DNA of 64,000 nucleotides from Lentzea tibetensis (GCF_007845675.1 NZ_VOBR01000004.1:199719-263718), one strand, 5' to 3'; counted from the first letter of the stretch, positions 6,673 through 15,611 are shown. Program-made: numbers and translations. Notes: generated by a model from the letters alone, not told the origin.

Positions 6673-8766
6673 GTGTCTTCCCCCACCGATCGGGGCCGCC
6701 GCCTGCTGCCCCTGCTCCCGACGCACCCGCTCGGGCGCGCGGCGGTCACCTGCGAGTTCCGCTGCGGCAACGCGTGCTCGCACGAAGCCCCCAACTCCTC
6801 GGAAAACCAGTACTTCGGCGACGTCGTCCGCGAGGTCGTGAGCCGCCGCGGCATGCTCAAGGCGGGCGCGGTGATCGCCGCGGCCGGCGTCGGCGCGGTG
6901 TCGATGAGCGGCACGGCCCTCGCCGCGCCCGTCGAGGTCGACCTGGACGTCGACCTGGACCTCAAGTTCGGTCGCGACCGCGACGGCCTCAACTTCGAAC
7001 CGGTCGCGCCCAACACGCTCGACCAGATCGTCGTGCCGAAGGGCTACCAGCAGGACGTCGTGATCCGCTGGGGCGACGCCGTGCTGCCTGATGCGCCCAA
7101 GTTCGACTTCGACAACCAGACGCCCGAGGCGCAGGCGAAGCAGTTCGGCTTCAACAACGACTTCTGCGGCCTGGTCCCGCTGCCCGGCTGGGACCGCTGG
7201 CTCATGGTGAGCAACCACGAGTACACGACCGAGTCGTTCATGTTCAAGGACTGGGCGCCGGACAAGATCACCGAACGGCACGCCAAGATCGCGTGGGCCG
7301 CGCACGGCCTGTCGGTCGTCCAGGTCGAGCGCGACCACCGCACCGGCAAGCTGGTGCCGTCCAAGGACAAGCGCCGGTACAACCGCCGCATCACGCTCAC
7401 CACGCCGTTCGAGGTGCGCGGCCCGGCCGCCGGTTCGCAGTACCTCAAGACGTCGGCCGACCCGACCGGCAAGAAGGTGCTCGGCACGCAGAACAACTGC
7501 TCGGGCGGTGTCACGCCGTGGGGCACGATCCTGTCCGGCGAGGAGAACTTCAACCAGTACTTCGCCAACGCCGACCTGGTCACGGACCCGGACACCAAGG
7601 CGAAGCTGGGCCGCTACGGCTTCAGCGGCAAGGGCTCCCTGCGCAAGTGGGAGAACTACGACAAGCGCTTCGACCTGGCGCAGGAACCCAACGAGGCCAA
7701 CCGCTTCGGCTACATCGTGGAGATCGACCCGCTCGACCCGACCTCCACGCCGGTCAAGCACACGGCGCTCGGCCGGTTCAAGCACGAGGGCGCGAACGTG
7801 ATCATCGCCCGCGACGGCCGCGTCGTCGCGTACATGGGTGACGACGAGCGCTTCGACTACATGTACAAGTTCGTCTCCGACGACTGCTACCTCCCCGGTG
7901 ACAGCAAGCGCGCGCGTGAGCACAACAAACGCCTGCTCGACTCCGGCACGCTGTACGTCGCACGCTTCAAGGGCGACAGCCCGGTGGCCGAGATCGACGG
8001 CACCGGCAAGCTCCCGTCCGACGGCGAGTTCGACGGCACCGGCGAGTGGATTCCGCTGGCGCGCAACGACAAGTCGTTCGTGGACGGCTTCACGGCCGAG
8101 CAGGTCTACGTCTTCACCCGGCTCGCGGCGGACAAGGTCGGCGCCACCAAGATGGACCGTCCCGAGGACGTCGAGCCGTCCAAGAAGAACCGCCGCATCT
8201 ACGCCGCGCTGACCAACAACACCGACCGCGGTGTGAAGCCCGGCAAGGAAGGCGCGACCGAGATCGCGCCGCGGGTCAACAACAAGCACGGCCACGTGCT
8301 GGAGGTCGAGGAGCGCCGCAGCGACAACACCGCGCTGACGTTCTCCTGGAAGCTCCTGCTGGTGTGCGGTGACCCGAAGTCGCCGGACACGTACTTCGGC
8401 GGCTACGACAAGTCGCAGGTGAGCGCGATCTCCTGCCCGGACAACGTCGCGTTCGACTCGCGCGGCAACCTGTGGATCTCCACGGACGGCAACGCGCTCA
8501 AGTCCAACGACGGCCTGTTCGCGCTGCCGGTCGAGGGCAAGCGCCGCGGGTTCGTGAAGCAGTTCCTCACGGTGCCCAACGGAGCCGAGACGTGCGGCCC
8601 GGTCATCACCGACGACTTCGTGCTGGTGTCCGTGCAGCACCCCGGCGAGCTCGACGGCGCGAGCGCCAACAACCCGTTGTCGCACTGGCCGGACGGTGGC
8701 ACCAGCCAGCCGCGGCCCGCCGTCGCGGTGATCTGGCGCAAGGACCGCGGGCACGTCTGCGACTGA
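6673..8766 (+). CDS. phoX: PhoX family alkaline phosphatase (DUF839), second copy
   Basis: A 697-residue paralogue of the preceding gene, alike over the full length. It has the same N-terminal CxxxCxxxC motif, a Tat motif SRRGMLKAG, and the metal-binding NNCSGGVTPWGTILSGEEN with Cys276. It differs by an insert of alternating Val/Asp residues after the signal peptide. The GTG start at 6673 has GGAGG 5 nt upstream. An extracellular phosphomonoesterase role is inferred from the family. A separate PHO-box-like repeat and a downstream hairpin make it an independent transcription unit. Confidence 0.92.
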   Translation: MSSPTDRGRRLLPLLPTHPLGRAAVTCEFRCGNACSHEAPNSSENQYFGDVVREVVSRRGMLKAGAVIAAAGVGAVSMSGTALAAPVEVDLDVDLDLKFGRDRDGLNFEPVAPNTLDQIVVPKGYQQDVVIRWGDAVLPDAPKFDFDNQTPEAQAKQFGFNNDFCGLVPLPGWDRWLMVSNHEYTTESFMFKDWAPDKITERHAKIAWAAHGLSVVQVERDHRTGKLVPSKDKRRYNRRITLTTPFEVRGPAAGSQYLKTSADPTGKKVLGTQNNCSGGVTPWGTILSGEENFNQYFANADLVTDPDTKAKLGRYGFSGKGSLRKWENYDKRFDLAQEPNEANRFGYIVEIDPLDPTSTPVKHTALGRFKHEGANVIIARDGRVVAYMGDDERFDYMYKFVSDDCYLPGDSKRAREHNKRLLDSGTLYVARFKGDSPVAEIDGTGKLPSDGEFDGTGEWIPLARNDKSFVDGFTAEQVYVFTRLAADKVGATKMDRPEDVEPSKKNRRIYAALTNNTDRGVKPGKEGATEIAPRVNNKHGHVLEVEERRSDNTALTFSWKLLLVCGDPKSPDTYFGGYDKSQVSAISCPDNVAFDSRGNLWISTDGNALKSNDGLFALPVEGKRRGFVKQFLTVPNGAETCGPVITDDFVLVSVQHPGELDGASANNPLSHWPDGGTSQPRPAVAVIWRKDRGHVCD

Positions 8767-8801
8767 TCATGACGTAGCTCACTCAGTTGGAATGAACGGT
8801 C

Positions 8802-8832
8802 GCAGCCACCCGTCCGTGTGATGGGTGGCTGC
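8802..8832 (+). terminator. hairpin after second phoX
   Basis: GCAGCCACCC (8802-8811) and GGGTGGCTGC (8823-8832) form a perfect 10-bp stem with an 11-nt loop, 36 bp after the phoX stop. There is no T-run, as is common for high-GC terminators. Confidence 0.6.
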
Positions 8833-8889
8833 ACCGCGGACAGCCGCAGATCAGGTTCGATGTGGTTGTCCAAAAAGGAGTGAGTTGTC

Positions 8890-9435
8890 GTGAAGCGTGC
8901 TGCCCTTTTCCTTGGTGCCGTTGCCATCGCCGCTGTGACCACCGCCTGCGGTTCGGCGACCGCCACCACCCCCACCTCCACCCCGGCCTCGGACGCCGCT
9001 GACGCACCCGTCGCGGCCGCCGTGCAGGTCCCCGCGGGCAACGAGCTCGTCGGCAAGTACAAAGCGACCGGCGTGCAGGTCTACACCTGCACCGGCAACG
9101 CGTGGAAGGGTCTCGAGCCCGCCGCGACACTGGTCGACAAGGACGGCAAGCCGATCATCCTGCACTCCCGCGGCCCGGTCTGGGTGTCCACTGTGGATGG
9201 CAGTGCGGTCGAGGCCGCCCCGGTCGACGGCGCGAAGGTCGACCGTCCAGGCGCCGTGCCGGAGCTGCTGCTCAAGACCAAGGCCAACCGCGGCGACGGT
9301 CTGTTCGGCAAGGTGAACTACGTGCAGCGCCTGCAGACCGAGGGCGGCGTCGCCCCGAGCGGTGGCTGCACCCAGGGCGCCCAGACCTCCGTGCCCTACT
9401 CGGCGCTCTACACGTTCTTCGCGCCCGAGGCCTGA
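8890..9435 (+). CDS. DUF3455-like lipoprotein
   Basis: A 181-residue exported protein. The signal peptide MKRAALFLGAVAIAAVTTAC ends in a lipobox with Cys20, followed by a Thr/Ser/Ala-rich linker and a domain resembling DUF3455: GVQVYTCTG, a Trp-containing strand, DKDGKPIILHSRGPVW and a Cys near the C-terminus (GGCTQG). DUF3455 proteins are secreted and of unknown function. The GTG start follows AAGGAG. It stands between two hairpins as a single-gene unit. Confidence 0.75.
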   Translation: MKRAALFLGAVAIAAVTTACGSATATTPTSTPASDAADAPVAAAVQVPAGNELVGKYKATGVQVYTCTGNAWKGLEPAATLVDKDGKPIILHSRGPVWVSTVDGSAVEAAPVDGAKVDRPGAVPELLLKTKANRGDGLFGKVNYVQRLQTEGGVAPSGGCTQGAQTSVPYSALYTFFAPEA

Positions 9436-9452
9436 CCCTGGCGCGGTCATCG

Positions 9453-9491
9453 CCGCCCCGGCCACCTCACTTCCTCTGGTGGCCGGGGCGG
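9453..9491 (+). terminator. strong terminator hairpin after DUF3455 gene
   Basis: CCGCCCCGGCCAC (9453-9465) pairs exactly with GTGGCCGGGGCGG (9479-9491), a 13-bp stem with a 13-nt loop followed by TTT. Confidence 0.75.
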
Positions 9492-9568
9492 TTTCGCGCT
9501 GCCAACGATTCGTGCAGCCGACAAAAGGAGGGCATCCGGAACGCCTTCCGCAAGCTACGGTCTCCCCC

Positions 9569-10246
9569 ATGAGTGATCGACCCGTCGCCCTCATCACCGG
9601 GGCCACCCGCGGTATCGGTGCGGCGGTCGCCCGCAGCCTCGCGCCAACGCACGACCTCCTGCTGGGCGGACGTGACCGCGACCTGCTCGAGGACCTCGCC
9701 GAGGAGCTGCCGTCGGCGCGGGCCTGGCCGGTCGACCTCACGTCGGTGTCGTCGGACGACGTGGCGGCCATCTCGTCGCTGGACGTGCTGGTCCACAGTG
9801 CAGGCGTCGCGTTCTTGGGGCCGCTCGCCGAGGCTTCGGTCGACGTGTGGCGCCAGACGTTCGAGATCAACCTGATCGCGGTCGCGTCGCTGACGAGGCT
9901 GTTGCTGCCCGCGTTGCGCGCGGCGCAGGGGCACGTGGTGCTGATCAACTCGGGCGCGGGCCTGCAGGCGAACCCGAACTGGGGCGTGTACGCGGCGTCG
10001 AAGTTCGCGCTGCGGGCGTTCGGCGACTCGCTGCGCGCCGAGGAGCAGTCGCTGCGGGTCACGTCCGTCCACCCCGGCCGGGTCGACACGGACATGCAGC
10101 GCGACGTCCGGGCTCAGGAGGGCGGCGACTACCAGCCGCAGTACTACCTGGAGGCCGACTCGGTCGGCAAGGCGGTGGCGACCGCGGTGCTCGCCGGGGA
10201 CGACGCCCACTTCACCGAGATCGTCGTCCGCCCGCGAGCCCACTGA
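9569..10246 (+). CDS. SDR family oxidoreductase
   Basis: A 225-residue short-chain dehydrogenase. TGATRGIG binds the cofactor; VHSAGVAF replaces the usual NNAG; the Ser of INSGAG and the YAASK tetrad complete the catalytic site. It is short for the family, with a compact C-terminus resembling the ketoreductase-type SDRs of actinobacteria. The ATG at 9569 is chosen because the longer reading frame upstream runs through the preceding terminator. Convergent with the PPOX gene (6-bp gap). Substrate unknown. Confidence 0.88.
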   Translation: MSDRPVALITGATRGIGAAVARSLAPTHDLLLGGRDRDLLEDLAEELPSARAWPVDLTSVSSDDVAAISSLDVLVHSAGVAFLGPLAEASVDVWRQTFEINLIAVASLTRLLLPALRAAQGHVVLINSGAGLQANPNWGVYAASKFALRAFGDSLRAEEQSLRVTSVHPGRVDTDMQRDVRAQEGGDYQPQYYLEADSVGKAVATAVLAGDDAHFTEIVVRPRAH

Positions 10247-10252
10247 GTCCGC

Positions 10253-10696
10253 TCAGTCGGAGACGTTGACCTTCGCGACGATCTTGTCGATTTTCACCCT
10301 GATGGCCATCTCGCCGGGCACGGCGTTGCGCTCCGCGTATTCGTCAGCACGCTCCGCTCCCATGTAGCGAGCGGCCGTTCGACCTGCCCAATACGAAAGT
10401 TGTTGGGGGTCCTCATCGGTAGTAGCACGACCCGTAAGGGTCACGAAGCTGAACGGCGGGTGCTCGTCGTCGAAGCACAGAGACACCCTGCCGTCCCGCA
10501 GGATCGACTTGCCCTTGATGGTGTCCTTCGAGGTCAGGAACACGAGATCGCTGCCGTCGAGATCAACCCAGACGGGCGCGATGTGCGGAGATCCGTCCTT
10601 GCGCGTGACCGCGAGCTTGCCGGTTCGCGCCGGCGACGCCAGCACGAACTCCCGCCACCAGCCTTCTGGAGCTTCGGTGTAACCCATAAAGGCCAT
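10253..10696 (-). CDS. PPOX-class flavin/F420-dependent oxidoreductase
   Basis: A 147-residue split beta-barrel protein of the pyridoxamine-5'-phosphate-oxidase-like family. GKLAVTRKDGSPHIAPVW and the Rv1155-like strand pattern point to the F420 or FMN-binding branch common in actinobacteria; members reduce or bind small heteroaromatic substrates. A GGGG stretch lies upstream of ATG 10696. It is divergent from the ABC transporter operon. Confidence 0.8.
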   Translation of the reverse strand: MAFMGYTEAPEGWWREFVLASPARTGKLAVTRKDGSPHIAPVWVDLDGSDLVFLTSKDTIKGKSILRDGRVSLCFDDEHPPFSFVTLTGRATTDEDPQQLSYWAGRTAARYMGAERADEYAERNAVPGEMAIRVKIDKIVAKVNVSD

Positions 10697-10802
10697 CTTT
10701 CCCCAGACCTAAGTTGACGCATTTCGAAGACCCGGGAGTGATGTCCTCGCACGGGTGGTGGGGCGACTCTGATTCCCAACACAGGGACCCAGGGGAGACA
10801 CC

Positions 10803-11714
10803 ATGATCGAGGCGATCGGCCTCACCAAGAGATACGGCAAGACGGTAGCCGTCGACGATCTGTCGTTCTCCGTCGCGCCGGGCAAGGTGACGGGCTTTCT
10901 CGGTCCCAACGGGGCGGGCAAGTCCACGACCATGCGGATGATCCTCGGCCTCGACCGCCCGACGTCGGGCAAGGTGCTCATCGACGGCAAGCCGTACGCG
11001 GGCCTGCACCGTCCACTGCGGACGGTCGGCGCGCTGCTGGACGCCAAGTGGGTGCACCCGAACCGCTCGGCGCGGGCACACCTGCGGTGGTTGGCCAAGT
11101 CCAACGGCCTGCCCGCGCGCCGTGTCGACGAGGTGCTGGAGACCGTCGGTCTCACCGCCGTCGCGGGGAAGCGCGCGGGCGGGTACTCGCTCGGCATGTC
11201 GCAGCGACTGGGGATCGCCGCGGCACTGCTGGGCGACCCGCAGGTGCTGCTGTTCGACGAGCCGGTGAACGGCCTTGACCCGGAGGGCATCCTCTGGATC
11301 CGCAACTTCATGCAGGGCCTGGCCGCCGAGGGCCGCACCGTGCTCGTCTCGTCGCACCTGCTGTCCGAGATGGCGCTGACCGCGTCGGACCTCGTCGTGA
11401 TCGGCAAGGGGAAGCTGATCTCGCAGAGCACCACGCAGGAGTTCGTCGAGCGCTCGTCCGAAGCCTCGGTGAAGGTGCGAAGCCCCCAGCTGGGCGCACT
11501 TGGTCCCCTGCTGGTGGACAAGGGATTCACCGTTCGTGACAACGGCGACACGTCGCTGTCCGTATCGGGTGCGACGAGTGACCAGATCGGTGACATCGTC
11601 GCCGCGAACGGCTTCGTCCTGCACGAGCTGTCGCCGCAGCGCGGTTCGCTCGAAGAGGCGTTCATGCAGCTCACCGGCGATGCTGTCGAGTACCACGCCG
11701 AGATCGGGAAGTGA
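10803..11714 (+). CDS. ABC transporter ATP-binding protein (first of two paralogues)
   Basis: A 303-residue ABC ATPase of the drug/bacitracin-exporter class. Walker A is GPNGAGKST, the signature YSLGMSQR takes the place of LSGGQ, Walker B is VLLFDEP and the switch His is in SSHLLSE. The C-terminal ~90 residues are an extension typical of this exporter group. ATG 10803 has AGGGGAGA upstream. Its stop is 4 nt from the permease start, so both form an exporter unit energised by ATP. A near-duplicate ATPase follows the permease. Confidence 0.9.
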   Translation: MIEAIGLTKRYGKTVAVDDLSFSVAPGKVTGFLGPNGAGKSTTMRMILGLDRPTSGKVLIDGKPYAGLHRPLRTVGALLDAKWVHPNRSARAHLRWLAKSNGLPARRVDEVLETVGLTAVAGKRAGGYSLGMSQRLGIAAALLGDPQVLLFDEPVNGLDPEGILWIRNFMQGLAAEGRTVLVSSHLLSEMALTASDLVVIGKGKLISQSTTQEFVERSSEASVKVRSPQLGALGPLLVDKGFTVRDNGDTSLSVSGATSDQIGDIVAANGFVLHELSPQRGSLEEAFMQLTGDAVEYHAEIGK

Positions 11715-11718
11715 CACC

Positions 11719-12468
11719 ATGACCCTGTTGGCAGTCGAGAGAATCAAGCTCTTCTCCACGCGCTCGCCGTGGTGGTGCGCCGCACTGGCGCTGGTGATCA
11801 CGGTCGGCATCACCGCGCTGATCGCGGCGAACACCAGCACGGAGTTCCCGCTGACGGTCGGCGTGACGCAGGCGTTCTACACGTTCGGCATGTACGTGGT
11901 CCTGGTGATGGCGGCGCTCGCGATCACCACGGAGTACCGCTTCAGCACGATCCGCGCGACGTTCCTCGCGGTGCCGAACCGCATCTCGGCGCTGCTCGCG
12001 AAGACGGTCGTCGTGTCGCTGCTCGCGGGTGTCATCGGCGAGCTGGTCGCGTTCGGCTCGTGGGGCATCAGCAAGCTGATCAAGCCGGACGTCAACATCG
12101 CGATCAACACCGCGCAGGAGTGGCGCAACGTCGCCGGTGTCGGGGCGGTGTTCTTCGTCGGCGCGATCTTCGCCATCGCGATCGGCACGCTGCTGCGGCA
12201 CACGGCGGGCGCCGTCGCGCTCCTGCTGGTGTGGGCGCTCGTGGTCGAGTCGCTGGTCGGGATCATCCCGAAGATCGGTGACGACATCCAGCGCTGGATG
12301 CCCTTCGTGAACGGCAACCGCTTCCTCACCGCGGGCACCGAGCCGTTCCCAGGGGAGCCGGTCATCAACTACCCGTTCGGGGCGTGGGGATCGCTCGGCT
12401 ACTTCGCGGCCATCTCCGTCGGCCTGCTGATCGTGGCGTTCGTCGTCGCGAAGAGGCGGGACGCCTGA
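11719..12468 (+). CDS. ABC transporter permease
   Basis: A 249-residue ABC-2 type permease with about six hydrophobic segments: two N-terminal helices, a central block around VVVSLLAGVIGELVAFG, VAGVGAVFFVGAIFAIAIG and HTAGAVALLLVWALVVESL, and a last helix before AKRRDA. The segment TTEYRFSTIRATFLAVPNR is typical of this permease family. The ATG at 11719 follows the ATPase stop by 4 nt. It is the only permease for two ATPases and may dimerise. Confidence 0.88.
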   Translation: MTLLAVERIKLFSTRSPWWCAALALVITVGITALIAANTSTEFPLTVGVTQAFYTFGMYVVLVMAALAITTEYRFSTIRATFLAVPNRISALLAKTVVVSLLAGVIGELVAFGSWGISKLIKPDVNIAINTAQEWRNVAGVGAVFFVGAIFAIAIGTLLRHTAGAVALLLVWALVVESLVGIIPKIGDDIQRWMPFVNGNRFLTAGTEPFPGEPVINYPFGAWGSLGYFAAISVGLLIVAFVVAKRRDA

Positions 12469-12481
12469 CCATGGGGGAACA

Positions 12482-12518
12482 GGGGCGCGGGTCACCTTCG
12501 GGGGGTGATCCGCGCCCC
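12482..12518 (+). terminator. terminator/attenuator hairpin between permease and second ATPase
   Basis: The arms at 12482-12496 and 12504-12518 form a 15-bp stem (one G-U pair) with a 7-nt loop, followed by a T-rich TGTCTTTCT. It would end the first ABC transcript or lower readthrough into the second ATPase gene. Confidence 0.75.
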
Positions 12519-12552
12519 GCTGTCTTTCTGCACCGCTATCGGGAGGCTTGTG

Positions 12553-13458
12553 ATGATCGAAGCGAAGCGGCTCAGCAAGCACTACGGCCGGACCGTCGCG
12601 GTCGACGACCTGTCGTTCACCGTGAACCCCGGCCGGGTCACCGGCTTCCTGGGGCCCAACGGCGCCGGCAAGTCCACGACCATGCGGATGATCCTGGGCC
12701 TTGACCGCCCCAACGGCGGCGACGTCCTGATCGACGGCCAGCACTACGCCGGTCTGAAGCACCCGCTGCGCAAGGTCGGCGCACTGCTCGACGCGAAGTG
12801 GGTGCACCCCAACCGTTCCGCCCGCGCTCACCTGCGCTGGCTGGCGAAGTCCAACCGGCTGCCCGTGTCGCGTGTGGACGAAGTGCTGGAGATGGTCGGC
12901 CTGACCGCGGTGGCTGGCAAGCGCGCGGGCGGGTTCTCACTGGGCATGTCACAGCGCCTCGGTGTCGCAGGCGCGCTGCTGGGCGATCCCGAGATCCTCC
13001 TGTTCGACGAGCCGGTCAACGGCCTCGACCCCGAGGGCATCCTGTGGATCCGCCAGCTGATGCACCGCCTCGCCGACGACGGTCGCACCGTGTTCGTGTC
13101 GTCGCACCTGCTGTCCGAGATGGCGCAGACCGCACAGGACCTGATCGTGATCGGCCGCGGCAAGCTGATCGCAGCGACGACGACCGAGCAGTTCATCCAC
13201 GACGCCACCGAGGACCGCGTCCGGGTGCGTTCCCCGCAGGCCTCGCGGCTGCGCGAGCTGCTGGCCGGCCAGGCACTGGTCGCCGACGACGCGGTCGACG
13301 GGGCGCTCGTCGTGCACGGGCTGGCGGCGTCCGTCGTCGGTGAGGTGGCGGCGGAGAACGGCATCGTGCTGCACGAGCTGTCGCCGCAGCGCGGGTCGCT
13401 CGAGGAGGCCTTCATGCAGCTGACCAAGGAGTCCGTGGACTACCACGCCCACGACTGA
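12553..13458 (+). CDS. ABC transporter ATP-binding protein (second paralogue)
   Basis: A 301-residue ABC ATPase almost collinear with the one at 10803: the same GPNGAGKST Walker A, FSLGMSQR signature, ILLFDEP Walker B and a related C-terminal extension ending in SPQRGSLEEAFMQLT. The ATG at 12553 (GGGAGG 7 nt upstream) is chosen; the longer frame would run back into the terminator. No second permease follows, so it could form a mixed ATPase pair with the first copy, serve a permease elsewhere, or be a leftover of a duplication. Confidence 0.88.
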   Translation: MIEAKRLSKHYGRTVAVDDLSFTVNPGRVTGFLGPNGAGKSTTMRMILGLDRPNGGDVLIDGQHYAGLKHPLRKVGALLDAKWVHPNRSARAHLRWLAKSNRLPVSRVDEVLEMVGLTAVAGKRAGGFSLGMSQRLGVAGALLGDPEILLFDEPVNGLDPEGILWIRQLMHRLADDGRTVFVSSHLLSEMAQTAQDLIVIGRGKLIAATTTEQFIHDATEDRVRVRSPQASRLRELLAGQALVADDAVDGALVVHGLAASVVGEVAAENGIVLHELSPQRGSLEEAFMQLTKESVDYHAHD

Positions 13459-13498
13459 AGTAGCGTGCCGACCTTTCTCGGACGTGAGAGGTCGCGTG

Positions 13499-14119
13499 GT
13501 GGACGAACTACTGGAAGATCCGAAGCTCTTGGCGGGTCTCTGCGTGTGGACGGAGCCGGTCTGCGAGGACCTGCTGGCGGTCGAACGAGGCGAGCTCACC
13601 GAGGAGGGATTCCGCGACCGGTACCTCCACCGCAAGGCCATCCTGGTGCTGGACATCACCGGCTTCACCACGACTGCCCTCAAATCCAGCGAGGTTCATG
13701 CGTTTCTGCGGATCCTGAACGTGCAGAAGCTGTGCCAGCCGATCTTGCAGCGCCGAGGGGCGAGCCTGATCCGCGCGTTCGCCGACGACATCGTGGCGCT
13801 GTTCGACGACCCGAATGCGGCGTTGGACGCGGCGTTCGAGATCCATGAGGGCCTGGCCCGGCGGACTGGCATCTACCAGGCTGCCGGCTGCATCGGGATC
13901 GGGTACGGCGACGTGTTCGCCATCGGTCCGAACCTGGCGATGGGCAACGAGATGAACTGCGCGTCGAAGCTGGGCGAGGACACCGCCTGCGCCGGCGAGA
14001 CCCTGCTGACCGAGAACGCGTACGAGCAGCTGCGGGACCGCGGAGACGTTCGGTGCGAACTGCGGGCGGTCGACGAACTGCCGTTCAAGTTCTTCAGCGC
14101 CACGCCGAACAGCGCCTGA
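13499..14119 (+). CDS. small class III nucleotide cyclase-like protein
   Basis: A 206-residue protein with an adenylate/guanylate cyclase homology domain. The first metal-binding Asp lies in LVLDITGFTT, the second metal region in RAFADDIVALF, and the NxxxR position of the transition-state motif reads NCASK (Lys for Arg), so activity may be reduced or altered. There is no membrane segment or regulatory domain. The GTG at 13499 is preferred (GAGAGG about 7 nt upstream); GTGs at 13484 and 13496 are possible. Convergent with the mycosin-like gene. Confidence 0.75.
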   Translation: MDELLEDPKLLAGLCVWTEPVCEDLLAVERGELTEEGFRDRYLHRKAILVLDITGFTTTALKSSEVHAFLRILNVQKLCQPILQRRGASLIRAFADDIVALFDDPNAALDAAFEIHEGLARRTGIYQAAGCIGIGYGDVFAIGPNLAMGNEMNCASKLGEDTACAGETLLTENAYEQLRDRGDVRCELRAVDELPFKFFSATPNSA

Positions 14120-14125
14120 GCCGCC

Positions 14126-15445
14126 TCAGTTCGAGGCCTGCGGCCCTGACGGCTGAGACGACTGGTCTGCGGCCGACTCCGGCGAGGGCTCTTGTGCCGG
14201 AACCGGCTCCTGCTCAGCCGCAGGCTCCACAGCCGTGACCGCGGGCGGCGCGCTGTAGGTCATCGGGGCCGCGAGCGCGTCCTCACCGACCGCCGCGACC
14301 GGCCAAGGGGCGAACGAGTCCGGTGGCAGAGGTGGAGCACCGGCCACCGGCGCGTGCCTCCGCCGAGACCGCGAAGCCGGAACCACGACCAGCAACGTGC
14401 TGAACAGCCCGACGACGAGCACGGTTCCGAGCACGAACGGCACCCGCCCCTCCACCGGAGCGGCGGCCTGAACGGGCGGAGCGGGAACCGTGGTGGGCAC
14501 CGAACTGGACGCCCGAGGCGGTGGCAGGAGGGGATTGCGGGCCACCGACGGCACGTCGGCGGTCAACGCCTTCACCGGGTCGACCATCCCGAACCCGGTC
14601 GGCTTGTCCCGTCCCGGCTCGCCCATGTCGCGGGCGGTGGTGATCAACCGGTTGACGACGTCGGGTGCAGACATGGCCGGGTACTTGCCCCGCACCAGCG
14701 CGGCCACCCCGGACACGATCGCCGAGGCGGCACTCGTCCCGTCCATCTCGGCGTACCCGGTGGCGAACACGGACGTCGGCGACGCGGTCACGATGCCCTC
14801 GGCGGGCGCGGCGAGCACGGTGTCGGAACCGACGTTGGACTGCTTCCACGGCTCCGAAGCCTGGTTGGTGCCCGCCACCGCGATCACGCCGCCGATGTTG
14901 GCGGGAGCGGAAACGGCACCGCCCTCGTTGCCGGTCGCGGCGACGAGCACGACGTCCTTCTCGATCGCGTAGTTCACGGCGCGCACCAACGAAGGCGTCA
15001 GCGATGACGTGAAACCGAGCGACATGTTGATGACGCGGGCGCCGTGATCGGTCGCCCAGTGGATGCTGTCGGCGACGACGTCGAGCGCGAACTGCTCCTT
15101 CTCGGCCGACGCGACCGGGAGGATCTTGGCCCTGGGAGCGATCCCGCGGACGCCGCCCGCGGTGCCCTTGCCCGCGATGATCGCGGCCATGCCGGTGCCG
15201 TGCCCGTCGGTGTCCTTCGTGCCGTCGGAACCGGTGGAGGTGCCGAAGCCGGTGCCGGGCAGCACCTGGCCCGCGAGGTCGGGGTGGGAGGCGTCCACAC
15301 CGGAGTCGATCACCGCGACGACCACGCCGTCGCCCCTGCTGATCTCGTGCGCCGAGTACACGTCGAGCGCGTCGAGGTGCCACTCCTGCTCCTCGATCGT
15401 CTGACCGGCGAGCAGCAGCGGCAGCGCGAGAGCGAGCACGGGCAT
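14126..15445 (-). CDS. S8 serine protease, mycosin-like
   Basis: A 439-residue secreted subtilase. A short signal peptide (MPVLALALPLLLAG) is followed by the peptidase S8 domain with catalytic Asp47 (VVAVIDSGVD), His82 (DTDGHGTGMAA) and the Ser of DGTSAASA. After a Pro-rich linker comes a membrane helix (FVLGTVLVVGLFSTLLVVV) and a Pro/Ala/Glu-rich cytoplasmic tail. This is the layout of mycosins (MycP), which stabilise ESX/type VII secretion channels at the membrane. No Esx, EccB-E or WXG100 gene is in the window, so it is orphaned here. An ATG 11 codons upstream is possible but would spoil the signal peptide. Confidence 0.87.
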   Translation of the reverse strand: MPVLALALPLLLAGQTIEEQEWHLDALDVYSAHEISRGDGVVVAVIDSGVDASHPDLAGQVLPGTGFGTSTGSDGTKDTDGHGTGMAAIIAGKGTAGGVRGIAPRAKILPVASAEKEQFALDVVADSIHWATDHGARVINMSLGFTSSLTPSLVRAVNYAIEKDVVLVAATGNEGGAVSAPANIGGVIAVAGTNQASEPWKQSNVGSDTVLAAPAEGIVTASPTSVFATGYAEMDGTSAASAIVSGVAALVRGKYPAMSAPDVVNRLITTARDMGEPGRDKPTGFGMVDPVKALTADVPSVARNPLLPPPRASSSVPTTVPAPPVQAAAPVEGRVPFVLGTVLVVGLFSTLLVVVPASRSRRRHAPVAGAPPLPPDSFAPWPVAAVGEDALAAPMTYSAPPAVTAVEPAAEQEPVPAQEPSPESAADQSSQPSGPQASN

Positions 15446-15611
15446 CAGCGGCACGTCATGTCCATCGTCACAAAACACCAGAACGCAACGTGCTGGGCCT
15501 CACATCACACGTAAGGCTGTCGTTAATAGCGCGTGAAATCGGCCTCGGGACAATGACTTTTGTTCCAACTCGCGGTGACATGGGTACATCCCGTTTGCGG
15601 AGGTGACCGTC

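Noticed and set aside
6595-8754. 719-codon open frame antisense to the second phoX
   Set aside because: Its sequence is Arg/Val/Leu/Asp-rich low-complexity mirror coding typical of high-GC antisense frames; the opposite strand has a clear PhoX protein.
10714-10742. A sigma-70 promoter (TTGACG plus a weak -10) before the ABC operon
   Set aside because: The -35 is good but no convincing -10 lies at the right distance, so I did not list it.
14126-15445. An ESX/type VII secretion locus
   Set aside because: Only the mycosin-like protease is present; no EccB-E, EsxA/B or PE/PPE gene was found.
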